Positions 32,296 through 40,329 of a stretch of 64,000 nt of DNA are shown in pieces. The DNA is from Streptomyces sp. DI166 (GTDB taxonomy: Bacteria; Actinomycetota; Actinomycetes; Streptomycetales; Streptomycetaceae). The stretch spans positions 50,030-114,029 of the forward strand of contig NZ_FLSP01000015.1 of assembly GCF_900091315.1 (NCBI RefSeq), given 5' to 3'. A model generated the notes under the pieces. That model worked only from the letters and a program-made list of their open reading frames with translations. It was not told the origin of the DNA and did not search any database. Position numbers and translations under genes: made by a program. How positions within the stretch are numbered: the first letter of the stretch is position 1; each line of letters opens with the position of its first letter.

Positions 32296-32361
32296 CACCC
32301 CGCCACAGGGAGGAGCGATGACACCCCGCCACAGGAAGAAGCGGTGACACCCCGTCACAGG
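32289..32361. repeat. Three tandem 26-base repeats
   Basis: Three copies of GCGGTGACACCCCGCCACAGG (with single-base changes) start at 32289, 32315 and 32341, giving a strict 26-base period. They run from the stop of the LURP-one gene to the stop of the convergent hydrolase gene, so each unit carries a TGA that would end the first gene. Confidence 0.85.
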
Positions 32362-33137
32362 GCGCGCAGGACCCGGTCCTTCAGGGCCGGGAACTGTTCC
32401 CTCGTCGCCGCGACCCTCGCCGGATCGAACTCCACGGTGAGGACCTCCTCGCCCGGGCCCGCCTCGGCGAGCACCTCGCCCCACGGATCCACCACGATCG
32501 AGTGACCCGCCTGCGGAACCCCCGCGTGCGTCCCGGACGTTCCACACGCGAGCACGAACGCCTGGTTCTCCACCGCCCGCGCCTGGGCCAGCAGCGTCCA
32601 GTGCGCCCGGCGGCGCTCCGGCCAGCCCGCCGACACCACCAGCGTCTCGGCGCCGGCGTCGACGAGGCCGCGGAAGAGTTCGGGGAAACGGAGGTCGTAA
32701 CAGGTGGCCACGCCCAGGGTGGTGGCGGGCAGCCGGACCGTCACCAGCTCGTTCCCGGCGCCCATCAGCACCGCCTCGCCCTTGTCGAAGCCGAAGCGGT
32801 GGATCTTGCGGTAGGCGGCGGCCAGTTCACCGGAAGGAGCGAAGGTCAGGGAGGTGTTGTAGAGCGGCCCCTCGGGGTCCCGCTCGGGGATCGAGCCGGC
32901 GTGCAGCCAGACGCCCGCGTCGCTCGCGGCCTTCGCCATGGCCTCGTAGGTGGGCCCCTCCAGCGGCTCGGCCTCGGTGCCGAACAGCTCGTAGGAGAAG
33001 GCGCCGGTGGTCCACAGCTCGGGCAGGACGACCAGATCGGCGCCGGTCTGCTCACGGACGAGGGAGGCCGCCCGCACCCGACGCGATTCGACCGATTCGC
33101 CCTCGTCCACGGCGATCTGGAGCAAAGAGGCGCGCAC
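32355..33137 (-). CDS. Carbon-nitrogen hydrolase (nitrilase superfamily)
   Basis: The likely start is GTG 33137 (V-R-A-S-L-L-Q-I-A-V), giving 260 residues, because homology begins there. The Glu-Lys-Cys triad is visible: LVVLPELWTTG (Glu), KIHRFGFDKGEAVLMG (Lys), and VATCYDLRFPELFRG (Cys). The protein resembles omega-amidase and Nit-type hydrolases that act on short C-N bonds. No partner gene specifies the substrate. A frame extension to 33188 has no conserved sequence. Confidence 0.93.
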   Translation of the reverse strand: MRASLLQIAVDEGESVESRRVRAASLVREQTGADLVVLPELWTTGAFSYELFGTEAEPLEGPTYEAMAKAASDAGVWLHAGSIPERDPEGPLYNTSLTFAPSGELAAAYRKIHRFGFDKGEAVLMGAGNELVTVRLPATTLGVATCYDLRFPELFRGLVDAGAETLVVSAGWPERRRAHWTLLAQARAVENQAFVLACGTSGTHAGVPQAGHSIVVDPWGEVLAEAGPGEEVLTVEFDPARVAATREQFPALKDRVLRAL

Positions 33138-33316
33138 GCTACCACCGTCCTGGCATTCGACCCGTCCACACAGGCCTACGATCGTCACACGAAAGCACTG
33201 CCGGGGTGCCTCTCAGCAGCGTAACTTAACGTCTCAAGACGCCCGCCGACAGCCACCTCCCACTGGCATCGCCGCCATCACCTGCCCGTGTACCGACCGC
33301 CGAGGGGTCCCGTTCC

Positions 33317-34141
33317 GTGAGTCTGCATCCCACCCTCCAGCCCTACGCCGACGCCTGGACGCACTCCATCGAAGCGATATCCGAGCTGGTGCAGCCGCTT
33401 GTGGAGGGCGAGTGGAACCGGCGCACGCCGTGCCCCGGCTGGTCGGTGCGCGACGTGGTCTCCCATGTCATCGGCCTGGACTGCGAGATGCTCGGCGACC
33501 CGCGGCCCATCCACACCCTGCCGCGCGACCTCTTCCACGTCACCAACGAGGCCCAGCGCTACACGGAGATGCAGGTCGACGTCCGCCGCCACCACACGGC
33601 GCCGGAGATGACCGCGGAGCTTGAGTACACGGTCATCCGCCGCAACCGCCAGCTGCGCAACGAGTCCCGGGACCCGGGGACGAAGGTGCGCGGTCCGATG
33701 GGCCGCGAGATCACCCTTGAGGACTACATGCGCAAGCACGCCTTCGACGTGTGGGTGCACGAGCAGGACCTGCGCACCGCGCTCGGCAAGCCCGGCAACC
33801 TCGACTCGCCGGGCGCGCTGGTCGCCCGGGACGTGCTGCTCGCCGCGCTGCCCGACGTGGTCGCCAAGAAGGCGGACGCGCCCCGGAGTTCGGCGATCGT
33901 GTTCGACGTGCACGGCCCCGTGGAGTTCCTGCGCACCATCCGCGTCGACATCCAGGGCCGCGGCACGCTGGAGACGGCGCCCGCGCTGGGCCCGGCGGCT
34001 TCGCTGACGCTGGACTGGGAGACGTATGTGCGGCTCGCCTGCGGCCGGGTCACCCCGGAGGCCGTCTCGGACCGGCTGAAGACCGAGGGCGACACCATGC
34101 TGACGCAGGCGATCCTGCGGAACTTCACCGTCACCGAGTAG
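33317..34141 (+). CDS. Maleylpyruvate isomerase family mycothiol-dependent enzyme
   Basis: This 274-residue protein has a DinB-like four-helix N-terminal domain starting at GTG 33317. CPGWSVRDVVSHVIGLDCEM carries the first metal-ligand histidine, and DYMRKHAFDVWVHEQDLRTA has the later His-x3-Asp-x3-His-E set. A C-terminal SCP2-like domain follows (FDVHGPVEFLRTIRVDIQGR, TLDWETYVRLACGRVTPEAV). Relatives use mycothiol as cofactor, which fits an actinomycete. No aromatic-catabolism operon is adjacent, so the substrate is unknown. Confidence 0.9.
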   Translation: MSLHPTLQPYADAWTHSIEAISELVQPLVEGEWNRRTPCPGWSVRDVVSHVIGLDCEMLGDPRPIHTLPRDLFHVTNEAQRYTEMQVDVRRHHTAPEMTAELEYTVIRRNRQLRNESRDPGTKVRGPMGREITLEDYMRKHAFDVWVHEQDLRTALGKPGNLDSPGALVARDVLLAALPDVVAKKADAPRSSAIVFDVHGPVEFLRTIRVDIQGRGTLETAPALGPAASLTLDWETYVRLACGRVTPEAVSDRLKTEGDTMLTQAILRNFTVTE

Positions 34142-34151
34142 CCCTCGGGGG

Positions 34152-35444
34152 CTACACCGGGACGTGCACCGTCTCCACCCGGCTCGCCACCAGCCGTTCC
34201 CGCTCCCGCCTGGCCGCCCGTCCGCGCAGCCGCAGGATCTGGCTGACCCCGAGCGCCTGGAGGACGAACACCGCCGAGAAGGCGACCGCGTAGTCGTCCC
34301 CGGTGGCGTCGAGGAGGACGCCGATCGCGAACAGGGTCGTCATGGAGGCGACGAAGCCGCCCATGTTGGTGATGCCGGAGGCGGTGCCCTGCCGCTCCGG
34401 CGGGTTGGCCGGGCGGGCGAAGTCGAAGCCGAGCATGGAGGCGGGGCCGCAGGCGCCGAGCACCACGCAGAGCACGATCAGCAGCCACATGGGGGCGTGG
34501 TCGCCCGGGTAGCCGAGGGTGGCCGCCCACAGCAGCGCGGTCGCGCCGACCGTGCCGAGCGCCAGCGGCAGCCGGGCCCCGTGGTGCCGGGCCACGAGCT
34601 GGCCGTAGACCAGGCCGAACGCCATGTTCGACAGCACGACCAGGGTGAGCAGTTCACCGGCGGTGGCCCGGGACAGGCCCTGGGCCTCGACCAGGAAGGG
34701 CAGTCCCCACAGCAGCAGGAACACCATCGCCGGGAACTGGGTGGTGAAGTGCACCCACAGGCCGAGCCGGGTGCCCGGCTCCCGCCAGGCGGCGGCGATC
34801 TGGCGGCGGACGTAGGCGGCGCCGTGGTGCGGGACGGGCTGCGGTTCGTGGCCCTCGGGGTGGTCCTTGAGGAAGAGCACCAGCAGGACCAGGACGACCG
34901 CTCCGGCCGCGGCGCTGCCCGCGAACGCGGCCTCCCAGCCGACGCCGTGCAGCAGCCGGGACAGCACCAGCGTGGAGACCAGGTTCCCGGCCATTCCGGC
35001 GAGCCCCGCGAGCTGGGCGATCAGCGGTCCGCGCCGGGCCGGGAACCAGCGGGTGCCCAGCCGCAGCACGCTGATGAACGTCATCGCGTCCCCACAGCCG
35101 AGCAGCGCCCGCGAGGCGAGCGCCATGCCGTACGTCGGGGAGAACGCGAAGCCGAGCTGTCCCGCGGTGAACAGCACGACGCCGATGGTGAGCACCTTCT
35201 TGGTACCGAGCCGGTCCACCAGCAGGCCGACGGGTATCTGCATGCCCGCGTAGACCAGGAGCTGGAGGATGGAGAAGGTGGACAGGGCGGAGGCGTTGAC
35301 GTGGAAGCGGTCGGCGGCGTCGAGTCCGGCGACGCCGAGCGAGGTGCGGAAGATGACGGCGACGAAGTAGACCGAGACGCCGATGCCCCAGATCGCGTAG
35401 GCCCGCCGGCCGCCCGGGGGGTCGCCCGGGAGCGCTGCCGTCAT
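34152..35444 (-). CDS. MFS transporter
   Basis: This 430-residue protein has twelve membrane helices in two six-helix halves. The first half carries the MFS loop motif GLLVDRLGTKKVLTIG after helix 2, and TRWFPARRGPLIAQLAGLAG. The two halves are separated by a soluble loop (HPEGHEPQPVPHHGAAYVRR). It resembles sugar-acid or nitrate/antiporter-like MFS permeases such as those next to GntR regulators. The stop is four bases from the GntR gene end, and its ATG (35444) overlaps the stop of that gene by four bases (ATGA). The substrate may be the GntR ligand. Confidence 0.88.
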   Translation of the reverse strand: MTAALPGDPPGGRRAYAIWGIGVSVYFVAVIFRTSLGVAGLDAADRFHVNASALSTFSILQLLVYAGMQIPVGLLVDRLGTKKVLTIGVVLFTAGQLGFAFSPTYGMALASRALLGCGDAMTFISVLRLGTRWFPARRGPLIAQLAGLAGMAGNLVSTLVLSRLLHGVGWEAAFAGSAAAGAVVLVLLVLFLKDHPEGHEPQPVPHHGAAYVRRQIAAAWREPGTRLGLWVHFTTQFPAMVFLLLWGLPFLVEAQGLSRATAGELLTLVVLSNMAFGLVYGQLVARHHGARLPLALGTVGATALLWAATLGYPGDHAPMWLLIVLCVVLGACGPASMLGFDFARPANPPERQGTASGITNMGGFVASMTTLFAIGVLLDATGDDYAVAFSAVFVLQALGVSQILRLRGRAARRERERLVASRVETVHVPV

Positions 35445-36130
35445 CGGACCTCACCCCGGGCCAGGTGGGAGAACCAGCCGACGTGCCGGTGGACGAGGGC
35501 GACCGCCCGCTCGGCGTCACCGGCGCGCAGGGCCTGGAGGATCTCCTCGTGCTCGGTGAGGGTCTTGGCGATCCGGTCGGGGTGGGAGTGCATGATCGCC
35601 ACGCCCATCCTGAGTTGGCGGTCGCGGAGCTGGTCGTAGAGGCGGGAGAGGATCTCGTTGCCGCCGCTGCGGACGATCTCGGCGTGGAAGCAGCGGTCGG
35701 TGACGGCGGCCGCGGCCAGGTCACCGGCGGCGGCCTCGGCCTTCTGCCGGGCGAGCAGCTCCTCCAGGCGCTCGATCAGCCCGGCGGGGGCGGGCACGGC
35801 CTTGCGGGCCGCGTGCTCCTCGACCAGCAGCCGGGTCTCCACCACGTCGGCGATCTCCTGCGCGGACACCGGCAGGACCAGGGCGCCCTTCTTCGGGTAC
35901 AGCCTGATCAGCCCCTCCACCTCAAGACGCAGCAGCGCCTCGCGCACCGGGGTGCGGGAGACGCCGGTGGCCTCGGCCAGCTCGCCCTCGGTGAGGAGGG
36001 TGCCGCCCTCGTAACGGCGGTCCAGGACGCCCTGTTTGACGTGGGCGTAGACACGGTCGGCGGCGGGCGGCTGCTTGACGGGGGCAGGGGTCCCGGCGGT
36101 GGGAGCGGACGGGGCTGACGGCATGCGCAC
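35441..36130 (-). CDS. GntR-family transcriptional regulator (FCD/FadR subtype)
   Basis: This 229-residue regulator has a winged HTH at residues about 25-90 (LTEGELAEATGVSRTPVREA, then LRLEVEGLIRLYPKKGALV). An FCD ligand-binding domain of six helices follows, with metal-binding histidine candidates in RCFHAEIV, EHEEIL and LVHRHVGWF. GTG 36130 and ATG 36124 are both possible starts. It overlaps the downstream MFS gene by four bases, so the two are one operon, and the regulator probably controls the transporter in response to a carboxylate. Confidence 0.9.
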   Translation of the reverse strand: MRMPSAPSAPTAGTPAPVKQPPAADRVYAHVKQGVLDRRYEGGTLLTEGELAEATGVSRTPVREALLRLEVEGLIRLYPKKGALVLPVSAQEIADVVETRLLVEEHAARKAVPAPAGLIERLEELLARQKAEAAAGDLAAAAVTDRCFHAEIVRSGGNEILSRLYDQLRDRQLRMGVAIMHSHPDRIAKTLTEHEEILQALRAGDAERAVALVHRHVGWFSHLARGEVR

Positions 36131-36332
36131 ATCTTAGATACAACACGTACGCAAGTGGGATCCGCGTCCATCATGCGGACCCGGCGAACCCGTGCGCGAA
36201 GATCGCGAAAATTCCCTGCCCGTCCGCGCAACCATCCACGGCTCTCGTGTGTCACACACATGCGGCCTTAGCTCCGTGCCCGCCAACTCGGCCGCGTTTA
36301 TGGGGCATTCAACAGCAGACGGGGTATTAGTC
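36131..36332. other. Divergent intergenic region between GntR and the carboxypeptidase gene
   Basis: About 200 bases with no gene. It contains CTTAGATACAACACGTACGC just upstream of the GntR gene, which could hold its promoter and autoregulatory site, and the ACGGGG ribosome site for the carboxypeptidase. A TTA codon frame lies at 36,327, upstream of the chosen TTG start. Confidence 0.5.
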
Positions 36333-37232
36333 TTGAAAACCTCAGATCGGGGATTCCGGGTCCGCAGAGCCGCCGTTGTCGCGCTCACGACCGGGGCGAT
36401 GTTCACCACCGGAGCCCTCGCCGCGGCGCCGGCCCAGGCCGCGACCAAGCCGACCATCACCGCCAAGGGCGGGTACCTGATGAACGGCGCCACGGGCAAG
36501 ACGCTGTTCACCAAGAGCGCCGACACCAAGCGGCTCACGGCGTCCACCACGAAGATCATGACCGCCAAGGTCGTCCTCACGCAGTCGAACCTGAACCTGG
36601 ACGCCAAGGTCACCATAAAGAAGGAAGTCAGCGACTACATCGTCTCCCGGGGCGCCTCCTCCGCCCGGCTGATCGTCGGTGACAAGGTCACGGTCCGTCA
36701 GCTGCTCTACGGGCTGATGCTGCCCTCCGGCTGCGACGCCGCCATGGCCCTCGCCGACAAGTTCGGCACCGGCTCCACGGTCAAGGCCCGCACCAAGAAC
36801 TTCATCGCCAAGATGAACGCCAAGGCCAAGCAGCTCGGCATGACGAACACGCACTTCGACTCGTTCGACGGCATCAGCAACGGCTCCAACTACTCGACGC
36901 CGCGCGACCTGACCAAGCTCGCCCGCAGCGCGATGAAGCACTCCACGTTCAAAACGGTCGTGAAGACGAAGTCGTACACGGCCAAGACCATCACCAAGAC
37001 GGGCGCGACCCGCACGATGGCGCCGTGGACGAACACCAACACTCTGCTCGGCTGGAACGGCACGCTCGGCATCAAGACCGGCTCCGGCGCCGAGGCCAAG
37101 TACTGCCTGGTCTTCGCGGCCACCAAGAACGGCGAGAGCGTGATCGGCACCGTCCTGACGGCTTCCAACGCGACCAACCGCACCTCGGACGTGAAGAAGC
37201 TCATCAACTACGGCTACGCCGCCATCAGCTGA
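36333..37232 (+). CDS. D-alanyl-D-alanine carboxypeptidase (S11 family, DacA-type)
   Basis: Start TTG 36333 (MKTSDRGFRVRRAAVVALTT) is preferred because ACGGGG lies about eight bases upstream and it makes a normal signal peptide (cleavage after APAQA). The longer ATG start at 36300 would include a rare TTA codon. The mature enzyme has the SxxK motif (ASTTKIMTAK), a second motif SGC in place of the usual SxN, and the KTG motif in LGIKTGSGAEA. It trims peptidoglycan stem peptides outside the membrane. A perfect stem-loop follows. No C-terminal anchoring helix is visible, so the protein may be soluble. Confidence 0.92.
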   Translation: MKTSDRGFRVRRAAVVALTTGAMFTTGALAAAPAQAATKPTITAKGGYLMNGATGKTLFTKSADTKRLTASTTKIMTAKVVLTQSNLNLDAKVTIKKEVSDYIVSRGASSARLIVGDKVTVRQLLYGLMLPSGCDAAMALADKFGTGSTVKARTKNFIAKMNAKAKQLGMTNTHFDSFDGISNGSNYSTPRDLTKLARSAMKHSTFKTVVKTKSYTAKTITKTGATRTMAPWTNTNTLLGWNGTLGIKTGSGAEAKYCLVFAATKNGESVIGTVLTASNATNRTSDVKKLINYGYAAIS

Positions 37233-37255
37233 CGCCGGACCGAACGTCCACCGAG

Positions 37256-37286
37256 GGAGCCCACCACGAACCGTCCGGTGGGCTCC
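37256..37286. terminator. Terminator after the carboxypeptidase gene
   Basis: GGAGCCCACC (37256-37265) and GGTGGGCTCC (37277-37286) form a perfect 10-base stem with an 11-base loop, 24 bases after the stop. It also contains an in-frame GTG (37278), which argues against that codon as the start of the next gene. Confidence 0.85.
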
Positions 37287-37307
37287 TGTCCGTTCGAGGA
37301 GGTCTTC

Positions 37308-37868
37308 TTGCTCTGGCCCGCGCTGCGCGCCCTGTACCACGGCCCCCTGTCCGACGACCGACTCCGCGCGCTGACAGACGAGTTCGCACTCGACCCGACG
37401 CCCCGCACGGAAGGGCCGGGCGCGGCGGGGAGTGTCGCGCACCGCACCTTCACCGAGGGAACCGCCCGCCTGACCCTGGACCTTGCCCGCGTCGGGGACT
37501 TTGCCTGGGTCCTCACCCTGTTCCACGACGGCGAGCGGCCCGGCACGGACGTGGTCGAGGCGCACCGCTCCCGCTTCCGCGCGGCCCTCGACCGCGCGGG
37601 CCTCACCCTCGTGCAGATCGACCCGCCCGCCACGGCCGACGAGGTTCTCACCGCCGCGCCGGAGACGGGCCCCGACTCCGCCCTCGGCGCCCACTGGCCG
37701 TGGCCCCACGACGGACTGGACCGTGTCTGGCCCCGCCTGGGCGTGCGGGCGGACGCGCCGCGTGCGGTGAAGGAGGTCAGGCTGCGCGAGGTCATGCGGA
37801 CTCCCGCCTGGCCGACGGCACCGGAGGCACTGCGGCAGGAGGCCGAGGCGTTCCTGAGCGGGGTCTGA
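37308..37868 (+). CDS. Conserved hypothetical protein, 186 residues
   Basis: A TTG start at 37308 has a perfect GAGGAGG ribosome site five bases upstream. The in-frame GTG at 37278 lies inside the preceding terminator stem. The protein opens MLWPALRALYHGPLSDDRLR and has no signal peptide or membrane segment. Alternating strand-like and helix-like regions include HRTFTEGTARLTLDLARVGD and WVLTLFHDGERPGTDVVEAH. I do not recognise the family. The neighbours (carboxypeptidase, bkd operon) do not suggest a function. Confidence 0.75.
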   Translation: MLWPALRALYHGPLSDDRLRALTDEFALDPTPRTEGPGAAGSVAHRTFTEGTARLTLDLARVGDFAWVLTLFHDGERPGTDVVEAHRSRFRAALDRAGLTLVQIDPPATADEVLTAAPETGPDSALGAHWPWPHDGLDRVWPRLGVRADAPRAVKEVRLREVMRTPAWPTAPEALRQEAEAFLSGV

Positions 37869-37874
37869 GACGCA

Positions 37875-37916
37875 CCGAGGGGCGGTCGCGAGCATGTGCT
37901 CGGGGCCGCCCCTCGG
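37875..37916. terminator. Bidirectional terminator between converging genes
   Basis: CCGAGGGGCGG (37875-37885) and CCGCCCCTCGG (37906-37916) pair perfectly, and the loop holds a further GAGCA/TGCTC stem. It lies between the stops of the plus-strand hypothetical gene and the minus-strand E2 gene, and can serve both. Confidence 0.85.
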
Positions 37917-37933
37917 GGTTGCTGCCGTGCCGG

Positions 37934-39340
37934 TTACGCCCAGGTGATCAGGCGCTTGGGCTGCTCCAGGACGGCGGCCACGTCGGCCAGGACCTTGGAG
38001 CCCAGCTCGCCGTCGACCAGGCGATGGTCGAAGGAGAGGGCCAGGGTGGTGACCTGGCGCGGCTTGACCTTGCCCTTGTGGACCCACGGCTGGAGCTTGA
38101 TCGCGCCGACCGCGAGGATCGCGGACTCGCCGGGGTTCAGGATGGGCGTGCCGGTATCGACGCCGAAGACGCCGACGTTGGTGATGGTCACCGTGCCGCC
38201 CTGCATCGCTGCCGGGGACGTCTTGCCCTCCCGGGCCGTGGAGACCAGCTCGGCGAGGGACTCGGCGAGCTGGGGCAGGGTCTTGGCGTGCGCGTCCTTG
38301 ATGTTCGGCACGATCAGACCGCGCGGGGTGGCGGCGGCGATGCCCAGGTTGACGTAGTGCTTGAGCACGATCTCCTGGTTCGCCTCGTCCCAGGAGGCGT
38401 TGATCTCCGGGTTGCGCTTGATGGCGACCAGCAGGGCCTTGGCGATCAGCAGCAGCGGGTTGACCCGCAGGCCCTGCATGTCCTTGTCCTGCTTCAGCTC
38501 CTCGACCAGCTTCAGCGTGCGGGTCACGTCCACCGTCACGAACTCCGTGACGTGCGGGGCGGTGAACGCCGAGCCGACCATCGCGGCGGCCGTCGCCTTG
38601 CGGACGCCCTTGACCGGGATCCGGGTCTCGCGGGCGCCGTCGAAGCCCACCACGGGCGCCGGAGCGGCGGCCGGGGCCGCGGCGGGCGCAGCCACGGGCT
38701 CCGGGGCCTTCGGCGGGGCCACGGCGGCGTGCACGTCCTCGCGGGTGATGATGCCGTCCGGGCCGGTCGGCACGACCGTCGCCAGGTCGACCCCGAGGTC
38801 CTTGGCGAGCTTGCGCACCGGCGGCTTGGCCAGCGGACGCTCCTTCACCGCGCTGTGGCCGTTGCTACGGCCGTTCAGCTCGCCCTGGATCGCCGAGGCG
38901 GCCTGTGCCGGGGCCGGGGAGGCCCGTTCGCGCGGGCGGCGCTTGGTGGAGGAGGCGGCCACGCCGTAGCCGACGAGCACCGGCTGGCGGCCCTGCGGCT
39001 GCTCCTCCTCCGGCTCGGGAGCCGGGGCGGGCGCGGCGGCGGCCGGGGCGGCCTCGGCGGGCTCCGCGGGGGCGGCGCCGCCCGCGACATCGACCGCGAT
39101 GATCGACGTGCCCACGTCCACCGTGGTGCCCTCGGGGAAGTGCAGCTCGCGCACCACACCGTCGTAGGGGATGGGCAGTTCGACGGCGGCCTTGGCCGTC
39201 TCGACCTCGCACACCACCTGCCCGTCGGTGACGGTGTCACCGGGCTGGACGTACCACTTGAGGATCTCCGCCTCGGTGAGGCCCTCACCGACGTCCGGCA
39301 TCTTGAACTCGCGTACGGACGCTTCCGTCATCGTCGTCAC
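37934..39340 (-). CDS. bkdC: Branched-chain 2-oxoacid dehydrogenase E2 (dihydrolipoyl acyltransferase)
   Basis: From GTG 39340 (V-T-T-M-T-E-A-S; ATG 39331 also possible) the product is 468 residues. The lipoyl domain has the lysine in VCEVETAKAAVELPIPYDGV. An E3/E1-binding domain lies near residues 175-215 (PPVRKLAKDLGVDLATVVPT). The catalytic domain has the active-site ALSFDHRLVDGELGSKVLAD (H-x3-D-G). Linkers are Ala/Pro-rich. It forms the core of the branched-chain complex that makes isobutyryl-, 2-methylbutyryl- and isovaleryl-CoA, used as fatty-acid and polyketide primers. It is the last gene of the operon, ten bases after E1beta. Confidence 0.93.
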   Translation of the reverse strand: MTTMTEASVREFKMPDVGEGLTEAEILKWYVQPGDTVTDGQVVCEVETAKAAVELPIPYDGVVRELHFPEGTTVDVGTSIIAVDVAGGAAPAEPAEAAPAAAAPAPAPEPEEEQPQGRQPVLVGYGVAASSTKRRPRERASPAPAQAASAIQGELNGRSNGHSAVKERPLAKPPVRKLAKDLGVDLATVVPTGPDGIITREDVHAAVAPPKAPEPVAAPAAAPAAAPAPVVGFDGARETRIPVKGVRKATAAAMVGSAFTAPHVTEFVTVDVTRTLKLVEELKQDKDMQGLRVNPLLLIAKALLVAIKRNPEINASWDEANQEIVLKHYVNLGIAAATPRGLIVPNIKDAHAKTLPQLAESLAELVSTAREGKTSPAAMQGGTVTITNVGVFGVDTGTPILNPGESAILAVGAIKLQPWVHKGKVKPRQVTTLALSFDHRLVDGELGSKVLADVAAVLEQPKRLITWA

Positions 39341-39350
39341 GACCCTCTCC

Positions 39351-40328
39351 TCAGTACGCCAGGGCACGGTCGACCGCGTCGAGCACCCGGTCCAGGCCCG
39401 GCAGGTACTCCTCCTCCAGACGCGCCGGCGGGTACGGGGCGTGGTAGCCGCCGACCCGGAGCACCGGGGCCTCCAGGTGGTAGAAGCAGCGCTCCGTGAT
39501 CCGGGCGGCGATCTCCGCGCCGGAGCCGAAGAACACCGGCGCCTCGTGCACCACGACCAGACGGCGGGTCTTCTCCACCGACGCCTGGATGGAGTCGAAG
39601 TCGAGCGGGGAGACCGACCGCAGGTCCAGGACCTCCAGGGAACGGCCCTCCTCCGCGGCGGCGTCGGCGACCTCCTGGCAGAGCTTGACCATCGGGCCGT
39701 AGGCGGCCAGCGTGAGGTCGGTGCCGGGGCGGACGACCTGGGCCTTGTGCAGCGGTCCGGGGATCGCCTCGGTGTTGACCTCGGCCTTGTCCCAGTAGCG
39801 CCGCTTGGGCTCGAAGAAGATCACCGGGTCGTCGCTCTGGATGGCCTGCTGCATCATCCAGTACGCGTCGGAGGCGTTGGAGGGGCTGACGATCTTCAGA
39901 CCCGCCACGTGCGCGAACAGCGACTCCGGGGACTCGCTGTGGTGCTCCACGGCGCCGATGCCGCCGCCGTAGGGGATGCGCACCACGACGGGCAGCTTGA
40001 CCTTGCCCAGGGAGCGGGCGTGCATCTTGGCGAGCTGGGTGACGATCTGGTCGTAGGCCGGGAAGACGAAGCCGTCGAACTGGATCTCCACCACCGGGCG
40101 GTAGCCGCGCAGCGCGAGGCCGATCGCGGTGCCGACGATGCCGGACTCGGCGAGCGGGGTGTCGATGACCCGCTCCTCGCCGAAGTCCTTCTGCAGCCCG
40201 TCGGTCACCCGGAACACGCCGCCCAGCTTGCCGACGTCCTCACCCATGACGAGGACCTTGGGGTCGGACTCCAATGCCTTGCGCAGCGACTCGTTGATCG
40301 CCTTGGCGAGTGCCATCTTCTCGGCCAT
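39351..40328 (-). CDS. bkdB: Branched-chain 2-oxoacid dehydrogenase E1 beta subunit
   Basis: This 325-residue protein starts at ATG 40328 (MAEKMALAKAINESLRKALE). TPP-E1beta features are clear: VMGEDVGKLGGVFRVT, LAESGIVGTAIGLALRGYRP, IPYGGGIGAVEHHSESPESL, and EPKRRYWDKAEVNTEAIPGP. The C-terminal domain includes RRLVVVHEAPVFFGSGAEIA. Its start lies one base after the E1alpha stop. The beta subunit completes the TPP active site at the alpha2beta2 interface. The second operon at 56,031 encodes a paralogue. Confidence 0.95.
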   Translation of the reverse strand: MAEKMALAKAINESLRKALESDPKVLVMGEDVGKLGGVFRVTDGLQKDFGEERVIDTPLAESGIVGTAIGLALRGYRPVVEIQFDGFVFPAYDQIVTQLAKMHARSLGKVKLPVVVRIPYGGGIGAVEHHSESPESLFAHVAGLKIVSPSNASDAYWMMQQAIQSDDPVIFFEPKRRYWDKAEVNTEAIPGPLHKAQVVRPGTDLTLAAYGPMVKLCQEVADAAAEEGRSLEVLDLRSVSPLDFDSIQASVEKTRRLVVVHEAPVFFGSGAEIAARITERCFYHLEAPVLRVGGYHAPYPPARLEEEYLPGLDRVLDAVDRALAY

Positions 40329-40329
40329 C

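Noticed and set aside
36342..38087. A 581-codon minus-strand frame opposite the carboxypeptidase and the hypothetical gene
   Set aside because: It is antisense to a gene with clear active-site motifs and a terminator, and its composition is low-complexity.
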